7,089 nt of DNA, taken from positions 1 to 7,089 of the forward strand of contig DAOVDY010000036.1 of NCBI GenBank assembly GCA_030669265.1, read 5' to 3'. The DNA comes from Desulfobacteraceae bacterium (lineage in GTDB: Bacteria > Desulfobacterota > DSM-4660 > Desulfatiglandales > B25-G16). The notes beneath the pieces were generated by a model, which did no database searches, was not told the DNA's origin, and saw nothing but the letters and a program-made list of their open reading frames with translations. Shown one piece after another: positions 1 through 6,352 of this stretch (within the stretch, counting starts at the first letter, position 1; every line of letters begins with the position of its first letter). Position numbers and translations under genes: made by a program.

Positions 1-617
1 AAAAAGGCTTCCTTTGCCTTATCAGGAAGCTTTTGTGTCATCTCTGTATTAATAAAACCTGGTGCTACTGCATTGACGGTGATACCTCTGCTAGCCAACT
101 CCCTTGCAACAGTCTTAGTGAAACCCATTATACCTGCCTTCGAGGCTCCATAGTTAGACTGGCCAATATTTCCAATCTGACCAACAACAGAGGAAATATT
201 TATAATCCTGCCACTCCTCTGTTTTATCATTGACCTCATTACAGCTTTGGTGCAATTAAAAACGCTTTTTAGGTTGACCTGAAGTGTCTGATCCCATTGA
301 TCTTCAGACATCCTCATTAAAAATGCGTCCCTGGTTATCCCGGCGTTATTAACTAGCACATCCACTCTTTGAAAATCTTTGACCGCTTTCTGAAAAAATT
401 CCTCAACATCACGAAAGGAAGAAACATCGAGTTTCTCTGACCTTGCCTCGACATTCATCTTATCAAGGAGTTCTAATGTCTTATTTGCTGCAAGGTCATC
501 AGGGTCATAATGCACAAATATAATTCTTGCACCCTCTCGAGCAAATCTAAGGCAAATTGCCCGGCCAATTCCCTTAGATCCTCCCGTAATAACTATTGTC
601 CTTTTTGATGCAGACAC
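1..617 (-). CDS. fabG: 3-oxoacyl-[acyl-carrier-protein] reductase FabG, 3' end cut by window edge
   Basis: This is an NADPH-dependent short-chain dehydrogenase that reduces 3-oxoacyl-ACP in the type II fatty acid synthesis cycle in the cytoplasm. I translated 205 residues; the last ~40 of a normal ~245-residue FabG lie outside the window. The nucleotide-binding motif TGGSKGIG is at residues 11-18, NNAG at 90-93, Asn115, and the catalytic Ser143, Tyr156 and Lys160 are in the standard spacing (NYGASK). VNAVAPGFINTEM follows at 181-193. The start is a GTG at 617, directly preceded by an in-frame TAA, so no earlier start is possible. An AAAGG ribosome site lies inside the end of the upstream plsX remnant, whose stop is only 7 bases away, so the two are translationally coupled. 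Context in the lipid operon favours FabG over another SDR. Confidence 0.93.
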   Translation of the reverse strand, partial: MSASKRTIVITGGSKGIGRAICLRFAREGARIIFVHYDPDDLAANKTLELLDKMNVEARSEKLDVSSFRDVEEFFQKAVKDFQRVDVLVNNAGITRDAFLMRMSEDQWDQTLQVNLKSVFNCTKAVMRSMIKQRSGRIINISSVVGQIGNIGQSNYGASKAGIMGFTKTVARELASRGITVNAVAPGFINTEMTQKLPDKAKEAF

Positions 618-624
618 TTATGTC

Positions 625-982
625 TTACCTTTCATTTCCTTTGGTTTGAAATGCAGCCAATCCTTCCTCCAGCCGCTCTTTGACATGATTATTAACAAAA
701 TCAATAGCTATTCGAATCGCATTCTTTACAGCCTTAGGGCTTGAATCACCGTGACATATAATTCCAACACCTTTTACCCCTAAAAGAAGGGCTCCCCCAT
801 GTTCTGCATAATCGAGATTCCTTTTAAAATCTTCAAATGCTCTTCCACTAAGCCAGAACCCAAGCCTGGAGATCAAGCTCTTGGACATTTCCCTTTCCCA
901 ATTCAGACCGTGCCCAAAGGGCACCTTGAGCGTTTACTCTGGGGGCATGGTCACCTCCCATTGCATCTATAGCGATATTCAG
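625..982 (-). pseudogene. plsX: Phosphate acyltransferase PlsX, internally deleted and frameshifted
   Basis: PlsX normally (~330-340 residues) converts acyl-ACP to acyl-phosphate for phospholipid synthesis. Here only its two ends remain. Reading from 982, the first ~30 codons give the PlsX N-terminus (NIAIDAMGGDHAP, then QGALWA), and that frame stops at 848-850. In another frame, from about 888 to 625, the PlsX C-terminus is clear (SRLGFWL, DYAEHGGALLLGVKG, then ICHGDSSPKAVKNAIRIA). Roughly 690 bases coding for the middle of the enzyme are missing; the join lies near 885-905. The N-terminal frame has no ATG. A CTG at 980-982 sits where the family's first Met is, one base after the rpmF stop and behind a GAGGG ribosome site. 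The ATG at 924 would give a 99-residue ORF but is not a natural PlsX start. An assembly collapse could produce the same picture. Confidence 0.85.
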
Positions 983-983
983 A

Positions 984-1166
984 TTAACCCTCTTCTTTTT
1001 TGATTACTGTCTTACCCTTATAGGTACCACAATTCATGCATACATGATGTGGAAGGACTGGTTCGTGACATTGAGGGCAAAATGAAATCTTGGCCACTTT
1101 TAGGTGATGATGAGATCTCCTCATATCCCTTCTTGATTTTGATGTTTTCTTCTTAGGTACAGGCAT
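984..1166 (-). CDS. rpmF: 50S ribosomal protein L32
   Basis: This is a small protein of the large ribosomal subunit, 60 residues, the usual size. The N-terminus [13 protein letters not shown] is typical of L32. A four-cysteine zinc ribbon is intact: Cys30-x2-Cys33 and Cys43-x2-Cys46 (CPQC and CMNC), so this is the zinc-binding (C+) form. The ATG at 1166 is preceded by AAGGA about 9 bases upstream. It sits between yceD/DUF177 and plsX, the order found widely in bacteria. Its stop codon is one base from the apparent plsX start, so plsX translation would be coupled to it. The 110-bp gap to yceD is wider than usual because of an inserted 7-bp periodic repeat. Confidence 0.97.
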   Translation of the reverse strand: MPVPKKKTSKSRRDMRRSHHHLKVAKISFCPQCHEPVLPHHVCMNCGTYKGKTVIKKEEG

Positions 1167-1186
1167 AATGAAATTTCCTTAATTTT

Positions 1187-1288
1187 GTCATTGGTCATTT
1201 GGCATTGGCCATTTGGCATTGGCCATTTGGCATTGGCCATTATTGACACTTCTTCCCAACAGACAACTGACAATTATCAACTGACATT
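1187..1288. repeat. Degenerate 7-bp periodic repeat between yceD and rpmF
   Basis: Eight consecutive heptamers run from 1187 to 1242: gtcattg, gtcattt, ggcattg, gccattt, ggcattg, gccattt, ggcattg, gccatta. From 1208 they form an alternating 14-bp higher-order unit. After a short break, a second run of four related heptamers (agacaac, tgacaat, tatcaac, tgacatt) spans 1261-1288. It covers the last codons and stop of the yceD gene (stop at 1277-1279). Short heptamer arrays of this general sort are known in intergenic DNA of several bacterial groups, such as the STRR repeats of cyanobacteria. No function can be read from the sequence. Confidence 0.85.
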
Positions 1289-1780
1289 TCCCAATGCCTC
1301 ATATCGTGATTGACATGAGCACCGTGCTGTATTCAAATTACACCCACATAGAGGGCAAAGCCCTTTGCAGTCATCATTACAAAGAGTCTTCATTGGTAAA
1401 TTGAGAATAAGCTGCTCTTTTATTATCTGATCTGAGTCCAAAAAATTATCATCAATGAAATCCAGGTTAAGGTCATTTTCTAATAGTTCAACCTCTGCTT
1501 CCCCTTTATATGAAAACATTAACAAGTATATCCTAAAATCTGTTGTTACACCCTTACTGTAAGTTTCAAGACATCTGTCACATCTCAAAAGTAATCTGGC
1601 AGATAAAAAACCATCTACTACTATCTTTTCGCCAGCTGGGTATATCTTAAGCCTGGTAGAAAGTGGGCTATCAAGCCCCACGACCCTATCCTCATCGAAA
1701 TCTGGTTTCCACCAATCTGGTTCAAGTGAGAAATTAATCTCTTTACCCCCTGAAGGGATCTTTGTCAAATCGATTTTCAT
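1277..1780 (-). CDS. yceD: YceD/DUF177 family protein (L32 operon, rRNA-processing associated)
   Basis: This is a 167-residue cytoplasmic protein of the DUF177 family, which is almost always encoded just upstream of rpmF. In plants and E. coli the family has been linked to 23S rRNA maturation; the exact activity is not established. The signature cysteines are present: CDRC at residues 67-70, then a C-terminal cluster at Cys134, 138, 142, 145 and 147 (CKGLCPLCGCNLN), with Cys154 and Cys156 beyond it, so metal binding is likely. The chosen ATG at 1780 gives the usual N-terminus (MKIDLTKIP), but no Shine-Dalgarno precedes it. Instead an 11-bp duplication places a second, out-of-frame ATG 11 bases upstream. 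The stop and last codons lie inside a heptamer repeat, so the extreme C-terminus (ALGNVS) may be repeat-derived. Confidence 0.9.
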   Translation of the reverse strand: MKIDLTKIPSGGKEINFSLEPDWWKPDFDEDRVVGLDSPLSTRLKIYPAGEKIVVDGFLSARLLLRCDRCLETYSKGVTTDFRIYLLMFSYKGEAEVELLENDLNLDFIDDNFLDSDQIIKEQLILNLPMKTLCNDDCKGLCPLCGCNLNTARCSCQSRYEALGNVS

Positions 1781-1791
1781 TCGATTTTCAT
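1770..1791 (-). repeat. 11-bp tandem duplication over the yceD start codon
   Basis: The 11-mer tcgattttcat occurs twice back to back (1770-1780 and 1781-1791). On the coding strand it reads ATGAAAATCGA twice. The second copy is the yceD start. The first gives an upstream ATG in another frame with the mini-ORF ATG AAA ATC GAA TGA, whose TGA overlaps the real ATG as ATGA. Confidence 0.9.
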
Positions 1792-1849
1792 TTATGTCTT
1801 AGAATGTACAACCTACTATTATAACTATCGTTAATAATTAAGATTTGCT

Positions 1850-1876
1850 TTTATATAGAGTGCTCCTTTTTGTCAA
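1850..1876 (-). promoter_or_regulatory. Candidate sigma-70-type promoter for the yceD-rpmF-plsX-fabG operon
   Basis: On the minus strand a perfect -35 box TTGACA (1871-1876) is followed after 15 bases by TATAAA (1850-1855), or after 16 by ATAAAA. It would start transcription about 60-70 bases before yceD. A perfect TATAAT further downstream (1818-1823) has no matching -35. No convincing promoter was seen on the plus strand for the divergent Nudix gene, although the same AT-rich stretch may serve both directions. Confidence 0.5.
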
Positions 1877-1939
1877 GATAATTTCTTCTTGTCCCCACTC
1901 TTGAATTGCTGCATAGAAAGTAGTAAGATCAAAAAGAAA

Positions 1940-2530
1940 ATGAAAACGAAACAGATATTTGAGACCTATAATAGAGAAAAAAATAGGATAATTACTAAAT
2001 TTAGTTATTGTCCCAGATGTGGGGAACGATGTATTTCAACATCCTCTGTTATTCATAGCAAGGTTAGATGCCCAAGGTGTGGTTTTATTCTCTATCAAAA
2101 TCCATCCCCAGGAGTCGTCGTATTAATTGTTGATAATGACATGATACTATTAGGTGAGAGGGATAACAAGGTATTTATGGGAGGAAAATGGAGCCTTCCT
2201 GGTGGATTTATCGAGTTTGATGAAGACTTCCTATCTGCAGCACATAGGGAAATAATGGAAGAGACTGGCCTTTCTATAAAAATCATCTCCATTATCAGTG
2301 TTGTTTCTAATTTCTTCTCACCTGACCTGCATACCTTAGTAATTGTGCTGCTGGCAAATAAAATGAATGGTACCTTACGACCTGGTGATGACATGGTGAA
2401 ATTAGAATGGTTCCCTATTTCAGGGCCTTTTCCCTCTATGGCCTTTGAAGCAGATAAGCATATAATTAATAGATACTATACAACAAAGATAGCTGGAACA
2501 TCAGTAGATCCTCGGTTTGCTTCACTGTAA
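1940..2530 (+). CDS. Nudix hydrolase with N-terminal zinc ribbon
   Basis: This cytoplasmic enzyme is expected to split a nucleoside diphosphate linked to another group; ADP-ribose or NAD(H) are the likeliest substrates but not proven. From the ATG at 1940 it has 196 residues. A zinc ribbon (CPRCG at 24-28, CPRCG at 44-48) is followed by YQNP, the arrangement of zinc-ribbon Nudix proteins such as those with a Nudix_N_2 domain. The Nudix box is complete: Gly89, Glu95, then REIMEETGL at 103-111. The frame is open back to a TTG at 1889, but the extra 17 residues look unlike the family and lack a ribosome site. The ATG also has only a weak one. It is 51 bases upstream of cinA on the same strand and probably co-transcribed with it. 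Confidence 0.88.
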   Translation: MKTKQIFETYNREKNRIITKFSYCPRCGERCISTSSVIHSKVRCPRCGFILYQNPSPGVVVLIVDNDMILLGERDNKVFMGGKWSLPGGFIEFDEDFLSAAHREIMEETGLSIKIISIISVVSNFFSPDLHTLVIVLLANKMNGTLRPGDDMVKLEWFPISGPFPSMAFEADKHIINRYYTTKIAGTSVDPRFASL

Positions 2531-2581
2531 AAGAAAGATATTAGGGTAACAGTTTGCAAAGAAAAATGAGAGCATGCCATC

Positions 2582-3796
2582 ATGAATTGTGAAATAGTAA
2601 CTATCGGTAGTGAACTTTTACATGGCCAGATAATAGACACCAATGCATCCTACCTTGCTCGCACGCTTAATTCTATCGGGCTTAACATAGCATTTCACAC
2701 TACCGTAGGAGATATCTATACCCAAATAAAGGATGTCCTTTTCCAGGCACGGGATAGAACCGATCTGGTTATTACTACAGGTGGTATCGGGCCTACAGAA
2801 GATGACTTGACAAGAGAGGCGATAGCCGATGTGGTAGGTGTTCCACTTACATTTATAAGGGAATTAATGGATCAAATCGAATCTATTTTTAAACGCATTG
2901 GGTATAGCATGCCAGAAAACAATAGAAAGCAGGCTTTTATACCTGATGGGGCCATCCCTATTCCCAATGAAATAGGAACAGCTCCCGGGTTTATTATAGA
3001 AAAAGGATCAAAGGTAATTATTGCCCTTCCTGGAGTACCAAAAGAACTAAAATATCTCCTTAACAAAAAGGTTGTTCCTTACCTGAAGAAACGTTTTCAA
3101 CTTGATCAGGAATTAATTTCCTCTAAAACTCTCAAGGTAACAGGTATAGGTGAAAGCAAGATTGACGCCCAGATAAAAGATCTTATTAAGGAAACTATTA
3201 ATCCAACTATCGGTATCTTAGCTTCACCAGGTGATATAAGTATCACGGTAACAGCCTGGGCAAAAAGTGAAAGAGAGGCTGAGACTCTTGTAAGGCCAAT
3301 CGAGCGAGAGATTAGATCACGCTTAGGAAATAATATATATGGTGTCAACGAAGATACCCTCCATGGAGTTGTCATAAACCTTCTTAATAAAAGAGGAGAT
3401 ACCTTATCTGTTTTAGAGACCTTTTCAGGAGGGGAGCTAACAGGGAGGCTGCAAAAGTCACCATTATCCCCGCTTCATGAAAGTATTGTGATAGGAAAAA
3501 AAGAACAAATCCTTTCCTTTTTGAATAAGAAAGGCCCTGCTCTTGAAATAAACAAAAAGACAGCTGAGTATCTGGCTAAAAAAATAAAACGTAAGGGAAA
3601 TAGCTCAATTGGCTTAGCCCTTTTAGGAACACTAAAAACGGCTGAAAAGGGATATAATGTTGATGCTCATGTCGTAGTTTCTGGTGAAAATATCAATGGT
3701 AGCTATGGCTGGAAAATGGGTGGTGATCTTCCTACCCTTCAGAGTAGGAGTGCAACAATAGCCTTGAATACTTTAAGATTAGCCCTGATTTCTTGA
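2582..3796 (+). CDS. cinA: CinA family protein (molybdopterin-binding-like/ADP-ribose pyrophosphatase domain plus degenerate deamidase domain)
   Basis: This 404-residue protein has the two-domain layout of CinA, whose members combine an N-terminal COG1058 domain (ADP-ribose pyrophosphatase in studied cases) with a C-terminal nicotinamide-mononucleotide deamidase domain. The N-terminal half is well conserved: IGSELLHGQIIDTN (8-21), TTGGIGPTEDD (65-75), LPGVPKE (149-155), GIGESKID (188-195). The C-terminal half (about 256-404) aligns in length, but its hallmarks are altered. The usual ESCTGG is ETFSGG (279-284), the YSN..K segment is IGKKEQ (304-309), and TGIAGP is LGTLKT (348-353). Deamidase activity is therefore doubtful. 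No strong ribosome site is seen (GAGAG nine bases before the ATG). The Nudix gene upstream suggests shared work on ADP-ribose or NAD breakdown products. Confidence 0.9.
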   Translation: MNCEIVTIGSELLHGQIIDTNASYLARTLNSIGLNIAFHTTVGDIYTQIKDVLFQARDRTDLVITTGGIGPTEDDLTREAIADVVGVPLTFIRELMDQIESIFKRIGYSMPENNRKQAFIPDGAIPIPNEIGTAPGFIIEKGSKVIIALPGVPKELKYLLNKKVVPYLKKRFQLDQELISSKTLKVTGIGESKIDAQIKDLIKETINPTIGILASPGDISITVTAWAKSEREAETLVRPIEREIRSRLGNNIYGVNEDTLHGVVINLLNKRGDTLSVLETFSGGELTGRLQKSPLSPLHESIVIGKKEQILSFLNKKGPALEINKKTAEYLAKKIKRKGNSSIGLALLGTLKTAEKGYNVDAHVVVSGENINGSYGWKMGGDLPTLQSRSATIALNTLRLALIS

Positions 3797-3824
3797 CTGT
3801 AACGCCTTATAGGGAGCAGTGATA

Positions 3825-3938
3825 ATGCATAAAATAAATCATTTTGAAACAACATGGTCCCGCTTAACCAGTTTTGTAGTGCATAACAAAAAAAGATACC
3901 CATGCCCCTGCTTCACATTCGGTGCAGATACGACATAA
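3825..3938 (+). CDS. Possible small protein, 37 residues, unknown
   Basis: I do not recognise this short frame. It starts with an ATG that has a good ribosome site (AGGGAG, eight bases upstream) and lies 28 bases after cinA on the same strand. It encodes a basic peptide beginning MHKINHFETTWSRL and ending KRYPCPCFTFGADTT. The YPCPC stretch recalls the start of small cysteine-rich CPCC-type zinc proteins, but the rest of such a domain is absent, so this could be a truncated remnant or chance. The remainder of the 213-bp gap between cinA and the MEMO1-family gene shows no convincing promoter or terminator. Confidence 0.3.
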   Translation: MHKINHFETTWSRLTSFVVHNKKRYPCPCFTFGADTT

Positions 3939-4018
3939 CCTATCAAATTAATAGTAGCGTGTTTGAGTTATTTACATCGAGTAATACGTAACTAATAACC
4001 TATAGCGAGGTGATTAAA

Positions 4019-4831
4019 ATGATACGTCAACCAGCAGTAGTCAATCAATTTTATCCTGGAAGGGAAGAAGATCTTAAAAAAGATATTTCCAGCAGGATTA
4101 AGCCTGCCACAGGTGAACAAAAAAAAGAAAAGGTATTGGCCCTGGTATCTCCTCATGCCGGTTATATGTACTCAGGCAATGTTGCTGGAGCTGTTTATGC
4201 CGTAGCTGATATTACCAAGGAAGTAATCGTAATGGGCCCCAATCATCATGGACTTGGAGCACCGTTTGCTGTGATGGCACAGGGTGTTTGGCGCATGCCA
4301 TGGGGTGATATTAGCATAAATGAAAAACTGGCCAATCTCCTGATTGAAGAATCCAGCTGGTTACGCGCTGATGATCAGGCCCACATACAAGAACATTCTG
4401 TTGAGGTGCAATTACCCTTTATTCAATATATCAAACCTGATGTTGAATTTGTACCAATTGTTCTTGGCAGAGCTGACTTTAAGACATGTGAAGAAATAGG
4501 TACAGCTATAGCCAGGGCTATAAGGAAATTCGGTAGGCCTGTTGTCATTATAGCCAGTACAGATATGACTCACTATGAATCACAGGAAAGCGCTAAACAA
4601 AAGGATCAATTAGCAATAGAAAAGGTACGCTCTTTGGATCCTTCTGGGCTTTTAGAGATAGTTGATGAGAATAACATATCTATGTGCGGCGTAATTCCAA
4701 CCGCAATAACCCTTATAGCAGCCAAGGAACTGGGTGCAACCACGGCAAATTTGGTAGCCTATGCCACATCAGGGGATGTGAGTGGTGATTATAGCTACGT
4801 TGTAGGGTATGCTGGATTTATCATTCAATGA
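4019..4831 (+). CDS. amrB: MEMO1 family protein (AmmeMemoRadiSam system protein B)
   Basis: This 270-residue protein belongs to the MEMO1 family, a fold related to class III extradiol dioxygenases; the bacterial role is not established. The family landmarks are present: start IRQPAVVNQFYPG (2-14), SPHAGYMYSG with His46 (44-53), GPNHHGLG with His76/His77 (73-80), HSVEVQLPF (126-134), STDMTHYE with His185 (180-187), and MCGV with Cys223. These include the expected His/His/Cys metal-site residues. The ATG at 4019 is preferred because GAGGTGAT (4007-4014) sits at proper distance before it; a GTG at 4010 lies inside that site. In many genomes this protein is encoded with an AMMECR1 protein and a radical SAM protein; neither is visible here. 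Its stop is 4 bases from the stop of the convergent aminotransferase, with no terminator between. Confidence 0.92.
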   Translation: MIRQPAVVNQFYPGREEDLKKDISSRIKPATGEQKKEKVLALVSPHAGYMYSGNVAGAVYAVADITKEVIVMGPNHHGLGAPFAVMAQGVWRMPWGDISINEKLANLLIEESSWLRADDQAHIQEHSVEVQLPFIQYIKPDVEFVPIVLGRADFKTCEEIGTAIARAIRKFGRPVVIIASTDMTHYESQESAKQKDQLAIEKVRSLDPSGLLEIVDENNISMCGVIPTAITLIAAKELGATTANLVAYATSGDVSGDYSYVVGYAGFIIQ

Positions 4832-4835
4832 CAGG

Positions 4836-6161
4836 TCATCCAGCTACTTCCCGTAGGGTTTCTTCAAAGATAGACAAACACACATCTATCTCCTCTGCTG
4901 TAACAGTAAGCGCCGGAGAAAAACGAATCGTATTCTCACCACACCCAAGGAGTAGTAGCCCTTTTTGAAAGGACTTTTGAATCAACTCATTGCGCCAATC
5001 AGTGGCCCGTTCTTTGGTATCTCTATCCTTTACTAACTCAACGCCAACCATGAGACCCTTACCGCGCACATCGCCCATACACTCTATTGAGTTCTGCAAC
5101 TCCCGTAGCCTTGTCATTAAATATTCACCACGGATCTCTGCATTTTCCATCAGTTCAGCCTCAAGCAACTCAATAGTAGCTAGGGCAGCTCTGCAGGAGA
5201 TCGGATTGCCTCCGAAGGTGGAAGCATGGGAGCCTGCTTCCCAGACCATTATGTCAGATCGGGCCACCATGGCACCGAGCGGCATTCCTGATGCGATTCC
5301 CTTTGCCAGGGCCATAATGTCCGGCACCACACCAAAGTGTTCCATTGCGAACATTTTTCCCGTACGGCCCATGCCCGATTGTACCTCATCGGCTACATAG
5401 AGAATCCCGTACTTTTTAGCCACTTTCTGCAACTCCCTGTGGAACTCTGGGGGAGGCACAATGTATCCACCCTCGCCCTGGATAGGCTCAACGAAGATGG
5501 CTGCCACCTCTTCCGGGGGCATAGTGGTGCGGAAGATGGTATCTTCTACCCAGCGCACACACTCAATTCCGCATTCAGGATACGACATATTGTAAGGACA
5601 CCTGTAACAATAGGCATAAGGGATATGGGTAATTCCAGGGATAAGCGGATTATAATGCTTTTTCTGGATCGTTTTGCTCGCCGTAAGTGAAAGCGCGCCC
5701 ATAGTGCGGCCATGGAACGCTCCAAAGAAAGCAATGTTTAGCTCCCGCTTTGTATACCAACGGGCGAGCTTAAAGGCCGCTTCCACAGCCTCGGCGCCAG
5801 AGTTTGCAAAAAATACCTTATTGTCCCCATCACCAGGTACCAGTTGGGCCAGCTTTTCCGCCAGAGTGATCTGTGATGTATAGTAGAAATCGGTTCCAGA
5901 CATATGTAATAGCTTGTTAGCCTGTTCCTTGATGGCATTGACGACATGAGGGTGGCAATGTCCTGTTGCGCATACTGCAATACCTGCGGTAAAGTCCAAG
6001 AAGGTGTTCCCATCTGGGTCATGGATCCATAACCCCTTGGCGTTCTCGGCAACAAGGGGATAAATCCGAGTGTAGGAGGGAGATACATGATTTCGATCTA
6101 CATCAATCAATGCAGCAGCATTAGGGCCTGGGAGAGTTGTCTTTATATCAGGAAATTTCAT
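4836..6161 (-). CDS. Class III PLP-dependent aminotransferase (acetylornithine/4-aminobutyrate aminotransferase family)
   Basis: This complete 441-residue cytoplasmic enzyme transfers an amino group from an omega-amino or similar donor to a 2-oxo acid; the substrate cannot be fixed from sequence. Fold-type I motifs are in order: NSGAEA (120-125, phosphate binding), FHGRT (149-153), EPIQGEGG (225-232), ADEVQSGMGRTG with Asp258 (257-268), ALAKGIASG with the PLP lysine Lys287 (284-292), and STFGGNP (314-320). A CYRCPY...PECGIEC segment (Cys185, 188, 197, 201) is typical of the archaeal/Geobacillus-like branch, which includes 4-aminobutyrate and ornithine aminotransferases and some amino-acid racemases. 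The ATG has an AAGGAG ribosome site seven bases upstream. A 26-codon ORF ends 37 bases before it. A biosynthetic ArgD role is less likely since no arg genes are near. Confidence 0.93.
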   Translation of the reverse strand: MKFPDIKTTLPGPNAAALIDVDRNHVSPSYTRIYPLVAENAKGLWIHDPDGNTFLDFTAGIAVCATGHCHPHVVNAIKEQANKLLHMSGTDFYYTSQITLAEKLAQLVPGDGDNKVFFANSGAEAVEAAFKLARWYTKRELNIAFFGAFHGRTMGALSLTASKTIQKKHYNPLIPGITHIPYAYCYRCPYNMSYPECGIECVRWVEDTIFRTTMPPEEVAAIFVEPIQGEGGYIVPPPEFHRELQKVAKKYGILYVADEVQSGMGRTGKMFAMEHFGVVPDIMALAKGIASGMPLGAMVARSDIMVWEAGSHASTFGGNPISCRAALATIELLEAELMENAEIRGEYLMTRLRELQNSIECMGDVRGKGLMVGVELVKDRDTKERATDWRNELIQKSFQKGLLLLGCGENTIRFSPALTVTAEEIDVCLSIFEETLREVAG

Positions 6162-6198
6162 CGTAGTGCTCCTTTCTCAGTATCTTAATTGTAATACA

Positions 6199-6279
6199 TT
6201 ATCCATTTTTTAATAGCTGAACAACATCGCTATCATCACAATATTCATGACCATACCATTCACCAGGTATCTTTCGCAC
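6199..6279 (-). CDS. Possible 26-residue leader peptide or small protein
   Basis: This short frame starts with GTG at 6279 behind a strong ribosome site (AGGAG, six bases upstream) and ends with TAA 37 bases before the aminotransferase ATG on the same strand. It encodes an acidic peptide starting VRKIPGEWYGHEYC and ending VVQLLKNG. I do not recognise it. Its placement and ribosome site suggest a translated leader or a small protein co-transcribed with the aminotransferase; its composition shows no run of a single amino acid as in classical attenuator peptides. Confidence 0.4.
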   Translation of the reverse strand: MRKIPGEWYGHEYCDDSDVVQLLKNG

Positions 6280-6352
6280 CTTATTCTCCTAAAAACAAGT
6301 TAATTCTCTGCCCCTGTTTTATGTTTGATTTTTTTACCTGGACCCTTAATGA

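Noticed and set aside
33..233. Plus-strand open frame of 66 codons
   Set aside because: It lies fully antisense to fabG, which has all catalytic motifs, and resembles no protein family.
1187..1288. Possible CRISPR array
   Set aside because: Units are 7 bp and contiguous, without spacers or a 25-40 bp repeat.
2095..2394. Minus-strand open frame of 99 codons
   Set aside because: It is antisense to the Nudix catalytic domain and its composition is that of a shadow frame.
2872..3375. Two minus-strand open frames inside cinA
   Set aside because: Both are antisense to the conserved N-terminal domain of CinA, with no ribosome site or recognisable domain.
4990..5883. Three overlapping plus-strand open frames opposite the aminotransferase
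   Set aside because: The opposite strand encodes an intact PLP enzyme with all motifs; these frames are by-products of its codon pattern.
5546..6088. Two minus-strand frames overlapping the aminotransferase in another frame
   Set aside because: Out-of-frame readings of the same gene without family resemblance.
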